A DNA stretch of 64,000 nucleotides, from positions 1,068,977 through 1,132,976 of the forward strand of contig NW_006917091.1 of the NCBI RefSeq assembly GCF_000516985.1, in the 5' to 3' direction. Both the position numbers and the translations under genes were made by a program. Below are positions 45,854 to 58,136 of the stretch, piece by piece. The notes beneath the pieces were generated by a model. That model searched no databases and was not told the origin of the DNA. It saw only the letters and a program-made list of their open reading frames with translations. Within the stretch, counting starts at the first letter, position 1, and every line of letters starts with the position of its first letter. The DNA comes from Pestalotiopsis fici W106-1. Its lineage: Eukaryota > Ascomycota > Sordariomycetes > Amphisphaeriales > Sporocadaceae.

Positions 45854-47102
45854 TGCACATTGAATCAATATATATGTTTCCATATGATGCGTATCAATGG
45901 GTGTGCGGAAAGGTTCTATCAAAGAGTGTAAAAAGGATGCAGAAGGTGAAGCTGGTGGCTGTAGTCAGCCGGCCGTCACTAATCCAACCAGGGCAGAGCG
46001 GACGTGACGCCGTAGATTCTAGTGCGTATAGTCGTATGCGCTTGTATGCAATATCCAGACAATTTATATAGGTCGATTGTGCCAAGATAGCGCAGGTGGC
46101 AATCTAGGTAGCTGTGAGAATGAAATCGCATCCTTGTATCACAGAAATGTAGACAAGCAATCAAGAGACCGGATCTAATTGAATATTTGAATAAATTCCT
46201 TTTGCAAGTATGTAAGAAACTACGAAGCCTGCATAAATCCGTAATAAAACATATTAAGCATATATTATTTTCAAGGGCAGCACTTTTATCGATTTTGAGA
46301 CGGTGCATTTTAATATGGATGGTTTGCGGCAGCCGGGAGAGGAGGTTGAGAAGATTACAAGGCGGCTTCTACCCAAGGAGAATTGGAACGGAGCAGTCAG
46401 TGGGTATGCGGCCGCGTTAAAGTAATCATCTGATCAGTACAAATAGGCAAATTAAATGGAGCGAGTGGTTTTTTTTCTTTTTGCCAACCTAATTTCTTCA
46501 TTGCGGCTGAATGTCTTACATCAATAAATCCTGCTCCTGTTGACCACATCGGCCCTCCACGCTCATCGTGCCGTCCTGCGAAGCGGCCGGCTTCCATGCT
46601 TTGCCAACGACCTGGAGGCTGCCGTAAGGAAGGGTGAACTTGTAGATGAAATGGATAGTGCCACCCATGGGATCTTCCCAAGTTTCCTGGTCCGAGTAAC
46701 GCTGTCAGTAATCATATTCCCTTTCTTTCCAGAAGGGAATCAAGAAATGGAGTGATAGCCTTATTCGCGCTTTTCAAAAAGTGTTGAGGATTCATCTTGC
46801 AAAGTTTTCCAACGTTCTTTATTTTATTATTACACTTTCTGTCTGATGCCAATTGGCACTGGTCAGGAGTACAAAGACGGCATGTCAGCAGCGCCAATAT
46901 TTTGCGCCACGGCTTACGCTGCCTCTTGATGGCTGGGCTACAAGTTGTGCAACCATGCAAGCAGCAGAAGCGCCTAAAGTATTTACACATCCAGCCTTAC
47001 AACCTCTTCCTACTTTCCAACATTTTTTGTGCCCAACCTACTCTGTTTGCAATGGCAGATTCATTAGTTACTTACGCATGAAAAGTATCCTTGGCCTCAA
47101 AC
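45854..47102. other. Intergenic region upstream of the HET gene
   Basis: Apart from a possible minus-strand coding remnant at 46516-46701 nothing was recognised. Confidence 0.4.
46516..46701 (-). pseudogene. Unrecognised coding-like remnant (terminal exon)
   Basis: Directly after an acceptor-like ...CTGACAG, a 61-residue open frame with coding-style codon use runs to TAA (DPMGGTIHFIYKFTLPYGSL and GSLQVVGKAWKPAASQDGT). No upstream exon could be chained. It may be the last exon of a lost gene. No family was recognised. Confidence 0.25.
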
Positions 47103-48972
47103 ATGGCTACCGAATTGCTTTCAGACGAAGACCCAGTTCGTCGGCGCCGATTGCAGGACAGCACGACACCCATCATTTACACACCGTTGATCCCTGCAGA
47201 AGCTCAGATCCGCTTGCTCACACTCCATCCGGGTCCATTCGACGAGGACATACGATGCTCTCTCAATACGGCCTCATTGAAAAGCGTTCTCCAGTACGAG
47301 GCCCTGTCGTACGTCTGGGGCGACCCCGCAGACACTCTGCCTGTTGTCGTAGATGGCAGCGAAATACAAGTGACGACCAATCTAGAAGCTGCGCTCAGAC
47401 ACCTCAGGTGGCAAGAAAAAGCACGCACGCTTTGGGCAGACGCCATTTGCATTAACCAAAACGATACTGAAGAGAAAACCGTACAAGTGCCGATGATGGG
47501 TGACATCTATCGACAAGCAACGTCCGTCGTCGTTTGGCTTGGGCACGGCTTGGAACACGTGGATGTTGCCGTCAGATGGGCGCAGCTATACCTTTGGAAG
47601 CAGGAACGCGAGACACCACCAGGATCGGAAGCCAATGTTCCCGATACCCAATTGACCTTGGTTGGATTTTGCAACTCTCGTCCTTGGTTTCATCCCCTTG
47701 CTCAAGCACCACTATTGGCATCGTATGTGGACATACCAAGAATTTTTATTGGCTACAAAGATGCCTGTATGCGTCTATGGCCACTTGTCGTTTTCACCGC
47801 TGGTTTTGACCAAAGTTTTCAAGGTCGTGTCAAATAAAATGGCCGCCTTCAGTGCCAATCCTGATCTTGAATCTTTAGCGGAGCAAAATCAACAACTCTT
47901 CACAACTATGACTAGGGAATATTATAAGCACGTTGCTCAAGATCGGACAGCCTGGTCATGTCTCTACGACATGATCATGCACAACAGAAACCAAGCCACT
48001 ACGACGGAAAATTTCCCCAGGCTGCTTGTTGGCTCCGTTGGAAAAGGGTGTTCCGAACCTAGAGACAGGATGTATGCCCTTTATGGCCTCTGCCCTAATC
48101 ATTCTTCGGCGCTTCCCGTCGATTATAAGAAGACACAGAGACAAGTCATTCTGGAAACAATCACTCATATTACAAGCTCACGGTTTCTGTACTTTCTTTG
48201 GACCTATCTCGAGTTTCATGCCGACAGATTTGTGCGTCCCCAGAAACTTCCTTCGTGGACTCCGGACTTCGACCGTAGGCAAGAATTTATCAACGCCAAG
48301 ATGAACGGCAAACACGGTCTTAGATTCGTCGATCGGAGAATCGAGGCTGACCACATATCTCCTGACTTGACCACTTTGCATCTATGGGCGCGAAATCTAG
48401 GGTACTGCAAGATTTTGCGGCGGCTCAGCGATCCTGGCCCCGTGACTAAGATTCCAGGGCAGAAGGCGGACATCACTTTCGAGTTTGCTGCCTTCATAAA
48501 GGACTTAAGGGATAATGAGCCCAGTCCGACGGGACACGAGCTGTGTCAAAGGTTCGCCCGACGTGCAGTCATCGATAATGAGGGCCATGAGCAAACCTCT
48601 GATGACGATCTAGTCGAGGCGTTCAAGGCCGTTCATTCGGACCCAAGCTTAGCTCATCGCGGACAAAATGGAGAATTCAAGAGCAGAGCATTGGAATTAG
48701 TCTCTCGTAGCAGATCTTGCCTTCGCGGTGTAGCTTGTATTGTCACCTCCAACGGCTGCGTAGGGTTTTCCCCGTACGACACCGAAGACGATGATCTTGT
48801 CGTGGTCCCGCGTTTCCCGAATCCTTTGATGGTCCTGAGGAAGGAGTTTGCCGACCCGAATCAAGGCGGCCGACACTCTTATCTCATGGTAGGCGTCGCG
48901 AATGTGGATGTGGATGCGGTCGGCGTGGCGGAAAGTCATGGTGTCGATGTAGTAGAGTATCTTGTCCGCTGA
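47103..48972 (+). pseudogene. HET-domain (heterokaryon incompatibility) protein with a frameshift
   Basis: The frame starts at ATG 47103 (MATELLSDEDPVRR) and carries the HET signatures YEALSYVWGD, LWADAICINQND and a VVWLG motif. Near 47655-47662 the coding signal jumps to the +1 frame, where the third HET block appears (HYWHRMWTYQEFLLA), followed by about 410 residues to the stop at 48972. There is no room for a normal intron at the switch. A weak 46-nt alternative (47661-47706) would delete conserved-looking sequence. An indel in this allele, or a sequencing error, is the simplest reading. HET proteins trigger cell death on contact with non-self. The C-terminal segment with GVACIVTSNGCVGFSP is the usual HET-protein tail. 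Intact length would be about 620 aa. Confidence 0.8.
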
Positions 48973-49434
48973 CGGACGTAGCTAGCGATGTGTATGTGAC
49001 AGTATTTGCACCAGCGCTATTCAGCTTGTACCGCGTTTGATCATTTCCGATCCGAGCATGATCGCAAAGACAGCCTCGATTATAATAACGCTAATGCGAC
49101 CTGCTTACACGTGGGGTCACGCTAAAAGAAAACTGCAATTTGATAGGCTCCTTTTTTATCGGGCCCTGGGCAAGGTGCGTGTATCGTTACGGATATAGCA
49201 GTTAAGAAGGCTTCTTAACCGGTTTGACCAATATCACTTGATTAATAACACCAAAGCTGCTACAGCAAATCTCAATTATACGGAAAAGGAGCAGCTCAAC
49301 TCGACACATGATATTGTTCAAAGCATTTCTCCTTCCCTTTTACAATCCCGCGCACTCTCAAATCCTCAGCGGACTGCACAAATATATCGTCTTTTATCGG
49401 TTATATCCGAGCATCTGGCGTAACGAGACTAAAC
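48973..49434. other. Intergenic region
   Basis: Presumed promoter of the aldo/keto reductase. Nothing else was seen. Confidence 0.45.
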
Positions 49435-50515
49435 ATGGCGACCACAACAACGCAGTCGCTGGCCAAGACCAGACTGCCTATTGTATTTGGTGCCATGACC
49501 ATTGGAAAGCCAGGTTTGTGATTTAGCTCGCGTATCGAAGCACGGCTGATCAACTAACGACTTGAATCTAGGCGTCGAGCAGACTCGAATCCACACCCTC
49601 GATGAAGCCTCCGAAGTCCTCGACGTTTTCCAAAAGCACGGCCACAACGAAATTGATACTGCACGCGTGTATGGCGGGGGATCGTCTGAAGAATACCTGG
49701 GGCGTCTAGACTGGCAATCCCGCAACCTGGTTATGGGAACCAAGTTCTACGCCAACCCAACATTGCGCGCGCAAGGCGTCTCCCACTCACCCGATAATCT
49801 CCACAAATATCTACGGGAATCGCTGGTGGCTCTCAAGTCAGACAAGATTGACTTGTGGTACTTGCATGCCCCAGACCGATCGATTCCTTTCGAAGATACA
49901 TTCCGCGCCGTCAATGAACTCTTCAAAGAAGGTCTCTTTAGGCGTTTCGGTATCAGCAACTACATGGCCTGGGAAGTGGCGCGCATCAACGAGATGTGCA
50001 TCCAAAACGGCTGGGTGCGCCCGTCGGTCTACCAAGGTGTCTACAATGCCATTCACCGCGGAGTAGAGCCAGAGCTGTTTCCATGTCTTCGCCATTACGG
50101 CATGTCTTTCTACGCCTATAACCCTCTCGCTGGCGGTAGTCTGACTGCCCGTTATCGTCATGACAGTGCCGAGAATGTCCCAACCCCAGGGTCTCGATTC
50201 GATCCCAGCACTAGACAAGGTACTTTGTACCGCAAGAGATACTGGAATGACACTGTTTTCAATGCAGTCACTGTGATTCGTGAAGCAATGGCCAAGCACG
50301 AACTCACTGAAGTTCAATGTGCTCTGCGTTGGTTGGAGCACCACTCAAAGTTGCAGACTTGTGGGGATGCCATCATTGTCGGTGCTAGCAGCGCGCCACA
50401 GCTGGAAGAGAATCTACGCGCGCTGGAACAAGGCCCATTGCCCAGCGATGTGCTGGAGGCGCTGGATCAGGCTTGGGAAATCACCAAGGCCAGCACTTGG
50501 AATTATTTCCACTGA
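49435..50515 (+). CDS. Aldo/keto reductase, AKR7-like
   Basis: Exons 49435-49513 and 49572-50515 give 340 aa. The TIM-barrel start is LPIVFGAMTIGKPGVEQ. The catalytic tetrad positions are visible: Asp and Tyr in NEIDTARVYGGGSSEE, Lys in MGTKF, His in WYLHAPD. Family members related to aflatoxin-aldehyde reductase reduce aldehydes and dicarbonyls with NADPH (NADPH-site residues near IIVGASSAPQLEEN). It is the first of three plus-strand redox genes. Confidence 0.9.
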
Positions 50516-51089
50516 ACCCAGCTAGATAGTGTGTAATGGTTCCGGAAAGATATTGCATATTCAAGCACATGCCAAGAACCTGCATAAATGTTAGAACATA
50601 TCTAAAATTTCGTTTATCCTGCACTGCATGCCCGTTGTCCTCAATCTAGATAACTTTCTGAGTGACACTAACTGTCTCTACTCCATTGACTGCTTCGGAT
50701 AATACGGATGGCTCAGTGAGAATCTTCAATAATACGCTTACCTCTGCTTGCGCATGCCTTGGATATTATCTACTAACATTCATAGTAGCCCAATTGACAC
50801 CTCGAGTCAGGGGATGGAGCAGCTCTTCCTTTCCGTTCGACCCCTGCTTCATTTTCGGCCAAGGAATCCAGTCGCTACACTAGTTGATAGTCCTCGTCCC
50901 AAGCGTCACCGGTTTTAACTCGGTCTTTATCACCGAAGGTCAACCAGAGCATATATGTACCTAGTCAGGTATCTATCTGTTCCTTGGAGCAAATACGATC
51001 CTAGGTATAGCATTTATTTATGAAAATATTGCCTCATTTACTTCAAAATTTCATCAAGACTCGCTCTGATCTAGAAATATTGAGCAATA
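50516..51089. other. Intergenic region
   Basis: It holds the 3' end of the aldo/keto reductase and the presumed promoter of the SDR. No gene was seen. Confidence 0.45.
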
Positions 51090-52020
51090 ATGTCTCATTC
51101 GTATTTAATCACCGGTGCATCCTCCGGATTCGGCATGCACATCGCAATCAAAGCACTCAAGGCCGGCCACAAGGTGGTTGGCACGGCTAGGAATGTCGAG
51201 TCCGCAGCAAAGCGATACCCTGAACTTGAACACACCGGTGGGCACTGGATCAAACTCGACGTGACCGATCCTGGCACTCAAGATGAGGTTAGCCAAATCG
51301 TGGCCGATCATCATGTCAATGTCTTGATCAACTGTGCAGGCTACGGTATCCTCGGTTCGCTCGAAGACATGAGGTACGCTGAAATCCAGGTATATCTACA
51401 AGCTTATACTTCCACCGCTGACACACCTTTCTAGTGAAGCCGAGTTCCAGAAACAGATGGACACCAACGTGACTGGCACCGTACGGTGCATCAAGGGCGC
51501 CCTGCCGCACTTTCGCTCCCTGCAGGACAAGGGCGGAAGCACCATTGTGAATGTCAGCAGCGTGGCAGGTTACCGGGGCGGTGCATCGGCGACTGCATAC
51601 GCCGCTTCCAAGTTTGCGATTGAAGGGCTCAGCGAAGCCCTCGCCCCCGAAGTCGGTCCCTTTGGAATCCGCGTCCTGTCGGTGGCGCCGGGGACGTTCC
51701 GCACCAATTTCCTCACTGACTTCCCTCGACCTGACGCGGGTTTGGGTGCCGCCTATGCTGATGGGCCCGTGGCGGCTGCGCTGGCTAGGTTCGAGTCAAT
51801 GGATGGGAAGCAACCAGGAGATCCGGCCAAAGCTGCAGATAGAATTATCGAACTCATTGACGTCAATGATATGGGTGCTCAGTTCAGGGAGCGCGGCCAT
51901 GGAACGGTGTTCCGGGTCCTCCTCGGAAAGGATTGTCATGCTGCCGTGATTGCCAAGTCGCAACAGGTACAAGAGGATATCGAGTCGATCAGAGAGGTTG
52001 CGCTCAGCACCGACTTTTGA
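51090..52020 (+). CDS. Short-chain dehydrogenase/reductase
   Basis: Exons 51090-51373 and 51435-52020 give 289 aa. The classical SDR set is present: cofactor loop TGASSGFG, LDVTD, NCAGYG, catalytic Ser in NVSSVAGYRGG and YAASK. Arg in GTARN suggests NADP(H). The layout resembles fungal SDRs of the 17-beta-hydroxysteroid-dehydrogenase-like group. The substrate is unknown. Same strand as the aldo/keto reductase and the FAD oxidase. Confidence 0.9.
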
Positions 52021-53136
52021 TAATTATAACGCGTCTAATGTATATAGCAAATGCCACGTCTAATATAGTGTCTCTTACTAAGTCTCACGCCCTTATTTTG
52101 ATTTTCACTTGATGGGTTGTTCGTGAATTTATTGATGTTGAGCATAATTCTTTCTTGCTCATTTTTATGACATTATCTACAAAAAAGGCGTTGGTGAAAT
52201 TGCCTACCTGAATAGCTCTTGCGTCATGATACTAGCCCTGAGAGAGATGGGAATCATTCGTTTGCTAACCTCAAAGAGCCAAGACCTGCAGATCCGGCAT
52301 ACACGCACTTATGATCCAGATAACACCATGCTTAACTCCGCGTGTCCGGGGTCCTTCAAAGCTTTTTAGGTTGAACAATGGTCATCATCGTTGCGCACAT
52401 TTATGATCGCCATGCGACTGTAAGCAGCCCGCATTAGCGCGTTCCTTAGTGGACTCGACTGTATCCGCAATTATATACAACTACTACCTACCCAGCTGCC
52501 AATAGTCAGGCTCTGTATCAGGATATCTGAATTTGTCATGTGGTTTTCTTTTCGTATTGCCTTTTTGCTTTTTGCCACGGCTTTATAGCAATGTCCGAGG
52601 CCTTTCCCCCGTGTCTACCTGGGCCATGAAACTTGTGCTTGGTCCTTCTTGGCCAAACTTCTTGCTTGACCATTTCCTGGTTTATTTGCATAGTTCGCCA
52701 CGGTGCCCTACGTTTTGCCTGGCATCGGATCTCGCAGCGACATGGCAATGCAGTTACATGTATGGCTTCAAGCCTTTGGACTTTGCTGGGGGCCCCGTTT
52801 TCCAGAGGAGGTACGATGTTCGATGCACTGCAATGATGTTGCATTTCCCACCAACACCGGCTTTTGGAAATCGAGGGGTTCCTAATGACCAGCTGTGCTA
52901 TCACTAGCAATGGTGCCCGCCTCTGCACTACCGTCATGATGATCGGCCCACCAACGGCTGATCGCAGCCATTTATTATTCTCAACCTGGCATTGAGTTGT
53001 GTGTTTACCTATACATGAAAAACACACGAGGTCTGTGTCTATAAGAGTCTCTTCACGTCCTGAGAGTCCGACTTCGATCAATCTGTTCAGCCAAGCCAAA
53101 AGCGAAGCAGCACGATCATCTTTGAGATTTTGAGAC
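52021..53136. other. Intergenic region
   Basis: Overlapping short frames at about 52530-53138 on both strands show no domain. It is presumed promoter of the FAD-linked oxidase. Confidence 0.4.
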
Positions 53137-54908
53137 ATGCAATTATTAAAGTTGTTTCTTTTGCTAGGAGCCCAGTCTCCTGTTGGTCACACTGCTGCTG
53201 CCTACCAGAAGAGCAATAGCTCGTGTACAGATGCTGTGAGGATGAGCTCCAACTTGAAAAACGTCTCGGGATTCTTGGTCTATACTAATATTTAGCAGTG
53301 CTCCAAGCTCTCCCAAGTCTTTCCAACAGCTCTTCATTACCCCAATACGGATAATTTCACCATCTGGGACGCCAAACAGCAAGAAGTCGTCTCCGCATGT
53401 CGCCTACAGCCTGCTAATGCATCCGAAGTCTCCAAGGCGCTGCTGATTCTCCGCGATACGGGATGCCAATTCGCCGTCAAGGGTGGCGGCCACTCGAGAA
53501 GTCCGAATGACTCCAAGTCCGTCGGTGGTGTTACCATCGATCTCGGTCGTATCGTCGACGTCGCAGTCGCCACGGATGAGAACAGTGCACGCCTAGGAGG
53601 AGGTTTGAACTTGAGGCAGGCATTTAAAGCTCTTGAAGCATACAACATATCTTTCGCGGGCGGCAGAGTCGCGTCTGTGGGTCTCGGTGGTTTCACACTG
53701 GGCGGTGGCAGCTCTCCCTTTTCACCGCGGCACGGATGGGCGTTGGATAATGTGCTGGAATATGAAGTATGTTCTGTTACCCCTCCTACACTGCTCTGAG
53801 TCACTGTCTAACCCTTTTCAAGATTGTACTCGCCAACGGGACTATATCCGCCGCTTCCGAGACCAGAAATCCTGATTTGTACTGGGCTCTCCGTGGCGGT
53901 AGTAACAACTTTGGCATCGTGACCGCCTTCACCTTTGAAACGTTTCCCCAGGGCCAAGTTTTCAACGGGAGATCGACTTACGGACAGAACCAGACGGAGC
54001 AAGTACTGGACAAAGTCTACGATCTATTCTCAAGCCGAGATTCCCTTAGCGACCTATCCATGGGCTATGACCTATATTATTCGTACAACGGCTCTGCCGC
54101 GAGCTTCACCATGTTGGGCGTCCAGAGGTATACAGAGCCCGTTACCAATGCTTCGGTTTTTGAAGCCATCAAGACAATCCCTACCCTGACGCGAACCCAG
54201 ACGATTGGGTACATGTCTGACTTGGTGTCTAACCCGGCCCTGGGTACAATACGGTTCGTGAATCCCCAACACACAGCTTTAGCGGGAGACAGGGTGATAC
54301 TGATATCGCCATGATGGCAGCCATTGGTTCGGCACCGTGAGCATGCGGCCGTCGCGCGAGATGATGAGCCAGGCCCTCGCCATATTTGAAGACGAGGTCG
54401 AGAAGATTCAGACAGTGACGGGCCTGTCTGCCAATTTTGTCACTTACACGCTGCACCCAAATGCAATCAGCAAGATGAAGAGTCGAGGCGGTAATGCACT
54501 GGGAATTGACCAAGACGAGCCTCTAATTCGTAGGTTGCCCAACAGACAGACCCTGTTCCCGCATTTCTGTTCTTGACTTTTCTTCTTCACTTTGAAAAAA
54601 AGTCGGTGAAGTAACAACAATCAATAGTTATTTTAATCTCGACGGATTGGACCTCAAGTGACGGGGACGTGGCCGTGGAATCTATGACAACGAACGTCTT
54701 GGACCGCATCGCCGCAGCTGCCCAAGAGCTACAAGTCTATCACCCCTTCATGTACGTCAATTATGCATACGCCGGGCAAGCCGACAAAGTGTTTTCCGGC
54801 TATGGCGAGGAGAACCGGCAACGTTTGAAGGATATCCAGATATCGGTCGATCCGGATGGCATTTTTACATCACAGGGCCTTTGGAGAGGTTTCATGAAAT
54901 TGTCTTGA
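53137..54908 (+). CDS. Secreted FAD-linked oxidase (berberine-bridge-enzyme/VAO-like)
   Basis: Exons 53137-53235, 53296-53766, 53823-54253, 54321-54529 and 54628-54908 give 496 aa in one frame. A signal peptide (MQLLKLFLLLGAQS) is followed by the FAD_binding_4 fold: AVKGGGHS with the His that usually carries covalent FAD, the IDLGRI strand, and VGLGGFTLGGG where the second covalent Cys is absent. A substrate domain and a C-terminal BBE-type end (YVNYAYAG, FSGYGEENRQRLKDI, DPDGIFT) follow. The third intron (54254-54320, donor GTTCGT) is inferred because without it the frame would break; with it GTIRHWFGTVSMRPS reads as in relatives. Such enzymes oxidise alcohols, sugars or alkaloid-like compounds outside the cell or in vesicles. 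Confidence 0.85.
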
Positions 54909-55111
54909 TCGACCAGACGACTTGGTCCTGTCCTGGGACCTGTTCTACTTCACTACGGAAGTAATGGTTACCCTTGGTAGGTATAGAGTAGTGGCTGGGT
55001 AGAGCGCTTGTAAAAGTCTTTTGTTTAGTCATATTGACTTGTCTCTTGATTTTCCGCCGCATTGACCTGTCGGAAACAGACTAGGTACAGAATGCACAAT
55101 GCGATCAGACC

Positions 55112-56074
55112 CTAGACCTCTTGAATTACGTCGGACGGCCGGCGTGGGAGCAACGGTCGCTCCCCACGACGCGCCCGCCACTTGTTTGTCGAATCAAACA
55201 GGGCCCAGCAGTTTTTCAAAAGCCAGCCGTGTGACCTAGCAAAGGCTTCCGAAATTTCCCATCCGCTTGGGTCCCAAGGATCTTGCCAGACAATGATGCC
55301 GGGCGGCTCAGACCGGGTACGGCCACTGAATGCTTGACACAGCGCTTCTTCATCCAGGTCGTTGTCTAGGGCTATAAGAATATTGTCTCTGAACTGTGGC
55401 AAGGGGAGGAGATCAATCCAGGGATGATGCGGTATGGTGACCTGTAGCTCGGTAGGCCTTAGGGCAAGAGGTAACGAGTCCAGCTTGGGGGCCATGGCGG
55501 TGTCCCAAGGACCCGTGATGTTGAATGGGGACAGAGCGTCGTCGTGCATTTGATTTTGCGATAGACCCATTACGTCGACATTGACAAATAGAGCCCGGGT
55601 AAAATGAAACTGGGTGAGAATGGGCAAGAATTCGAGGTGTGGCGGCGCATTGGCAGAGCAGTGACGAGCAAACACCTCGAAAGCTTGCAAGGCCGACTTG
55701 TTGTGCTCCGAGTGTACTTGGAGTACGCATACTGTGTCCATCAGTCTCTTGAGATCACTCATCCGTATGCTGCCGCCAGATCCAGAGCGGAAGTTCATCA
55801 GTTCTTGGCACAACGATGTGGCAGCCAGATTCTCTCTCGAGCCATCCTGCTTGCTAGATTTCAAGTGGCGATTGCGAGCTCCTGGGTCACACAGGATTGT
55901 TAACAAGAGATCACATGCAGGGTTTTGTACACAGTTTCATGGCTTACGGTATGCCCTTTGGTTCAGGCGATTTTGTATCTTGCGTCTCTTGCGGCTACTG
56001 GTTACACCAGACCAGTCATCGGCAACGGTGACAGGGATATCACAAGTGTCTGAAAACGTGGAATCTGGAGACAT
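55112..56074 (-). CDS. bZIP-type transcription factor with DUF3425 domain
   Basis: Exons 56074-55948 and 55881-55112 (66-nt intron) give 298 aa. A short acidic N-terminus precedes a bZIP-like basic region SRKRRKIQNRLNQRAYRARN, split by the intron inside AYR. A full leucine zipper is not obvious. The C-terminal 170 residues are the DUF3425 type, with the usual ending of PPGIIVWQDPWDPSGWEISEAF and KNCWALFDSTNKWRA. Many such factors sit beside metabolic gene clusters, and this one lies 203 bp from the convergent FAD oxidase and next to a C2H2 gene. Nuclear regulation of neighbours is inferred, not shown. Confidence 0.85.
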
Positions 56075-56536
56075 GATGAGTGGAGACGCTTGCACGTTGC
56101 CCGTCAAATCGGGATGCACACAATTGGTGATAGGCTTTGTTGTCAGCCAGTAACGGAGATATGAGGCGATCTCCAGAATACGGATTAGATAGCGGACATT
56201 GCCGGTGTCCAAATTTTGACGTAATTGGTTGGGACTAATGTGTGTTCGCCTCAGGCACCAAGCATCTGCACTAAGACTGGACGGCAGGGAATAATTTAAC
56301 CTTAAACTCTGGATCCGATCCAATGACTCGCGTCAGTACAAGTGTATTTTTCCATCCCGGCCATCTCTAGAATGCAATCTACGCGCCCTTCTTTCCCATC
56401 GCCTCTACCCGGTTCTTTTTTTCTTTTTCTTTGTTTCGCAAATATGTGTGCCATAGCTGCCGCTAGAACCTTGACACGCAACTAGTCTTTCGGTGGTCAT
56501 GTTCTGTCTTAATGACCGATCCTCCCGAAAGTCACC
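56075..56536. other. Intergenic region
   Basis: Presumed promoter of the bZIP gene and 3' end of the zinc-finger gene. An open frame extends upstream of the chosen bZIP start to 56323 but adds no recognisable sequence. Confidence 0.45.
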
Positions 56537-57403
56537 CTAGAAAGCAATCATGCGGCCGGGATCGAAAATGCGCTTCGCCGTCTCCTGGACTTCCTCAAAC
56601 CGCATGAAATTGCAGCTCTCGCTCTGCAGGTGCTCAGTCACGGCGGCGAGTGAACCGAATTCCTTACGACAACTGGGCTTTGGGCAGTGATAGAGCTTAT
56701 CTTGGTGCTTTGGCGACCGCAAGTGTTGGTTCAAGGAATCAAGACGTCTGAAGCCATCCCCACAGAGGTAACAATCGAAAGCCTTGGTGTCGGGATTCCA
56801 CGAGTCTATTGTGGCTTCGAAAGTGGTCTCAGTGGACCAATGGCGCAGACGCTCGGTGAGGATGCCGTTTGGATCTTGGCGTTTGACGGCTTCGTAGACT
56901 TGGATGCGATTCAGCGGCGCCTTTGAGCATCCGCCTTGCTCGAGATGATGGAACACGCCGGCTGCTGTCACGAAGGAATCGCGACAGAATGGGCATGCTG
57001 CGTTTGTACCCCGATGTACTCGGCTATTACGATGCTGTAGCGGTCAGTAAAAGTCAACCCCTGGGACGTGTTGACAAACCATCTTGATGCTATTAAAGTC
57101 TTGAAACTGTCTATCACATGCATCGCAGTAGAAATGATCCTCTACCTCGTGATCTCGAAGCAAGTCTTCATCATCAAAGACTTCGGAGCAGGAGTCATAG
57201 TCGCAGCAAAACTCGGGTTCGTCAGAAGACTCCATCCAGTGGCCGAGATCGTTCATGTGCTGCTCGACGGCTCTCTGGCTACGGAAGTAGCGGTGGCAAG
57301 TTTCGCATTCAAAGTCGGGGACCTCGTGAAATGTGTCGGCCACATGTTGGTCGCGAGATCTCCATGACGGCCAAGTCCGCCAACAGGTACCACAGGCAAA
57401 AGC
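56537..57403 (-). CDS. C2H2 zinc-finger protein with about seven fingers
   Basis: Exons 57403-57080 and 57034-56537 (45-nt intron) give 273 aa. Finger-like units follow one another almost without linker: CGTCWRTW...H, CETCHRYF...HMNDLGH, CCDYDSC...HEVEDH, CDACDRQF...HRNSRVH (split by the intron), CPFCRDSF...HHLEQGGC, CYLCGDGF...HLRSPKH and CPKPSC...HLQSESC. Some have Cys in place of the last His. No activation domain is visible. Fungal proteins of this layout are mostly uncharacterised; RNA or DNA binding is possible. Same strand as the bZIP gene. Confidence 0.85.
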
Positions 57404-58136
57404 CATGGAAAAGATGCTTCGTGCAATCCAGATGGTCAAAGACCGGTTGGTGTTGTGTGATCCTGAAGGACTGCTTCAGAGGACGGGCTAGGGTTATAAA
57501 CAGTTCCCAATGCAACAAAACTCATGGCTTTTCCAGTGCCTGCAGCCAACCTTTGCTATGATCCTTGTATGCAGCAGGATAATGCAAGTTCAGTTGTCCA
57601 AAAGTAGTGCCAGATTCTTTGTCCAAAATCCATCATAGTTGTCATTTATGCGCGTCTAACATGTGGCCTATGGTCGTTTGTAAAAGACCCAGTGGTAGGC
57701 CTCCTGCAGCTGCGCGCGTGGCTTGCAGTTGATGTCTCTCCTGACCGCCTCCGTATTGCCCTATCCGTGTCTCTTGCCGTTTTCATTGCATGCGTAATTG
57801 ATGGCGGATGTGGAGTATCCACACTCGTGAAGCACAAACGCAGAATATTAGAATAATTTCGCATGTTGATAAAGAGCACAATGACTAGTCTTTGTACCTA
57901 AGGGAAAGGGTGTCGTTGCGGCATACTCTGGCAACGCTGGGGGATGCGTCCCCTCTCACACCCCTGGTAACGACACATGCATGTGGCAGCGTCAATGTCA
58001 ACAACAAAGCACCTAGCCTCTCTACATTGGGTAGTGACAAGCTAACCGATTATTTGTAGTGACTCTAGTGATATCTTTCACAAAATAAATCTCTTTGCAC
58101 CCGCCGATGCTTTCTTGGCACTCTTTGTCGAGCTCA
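57404..58136. other. Intergenic region
   Basis: Upstream of the zinc-finger gene and downstream of the transporter gene. No gene was seen. Confidence 0.45.

Noticed and set aside
54254..54320. Apparent frameshift in the FAD-linked oxidase
   Set aside because: A 67-nt intron with donor GTTCGT and acceptor GGCAG removes it and restores a family-like sequence, so the gene is called intact.
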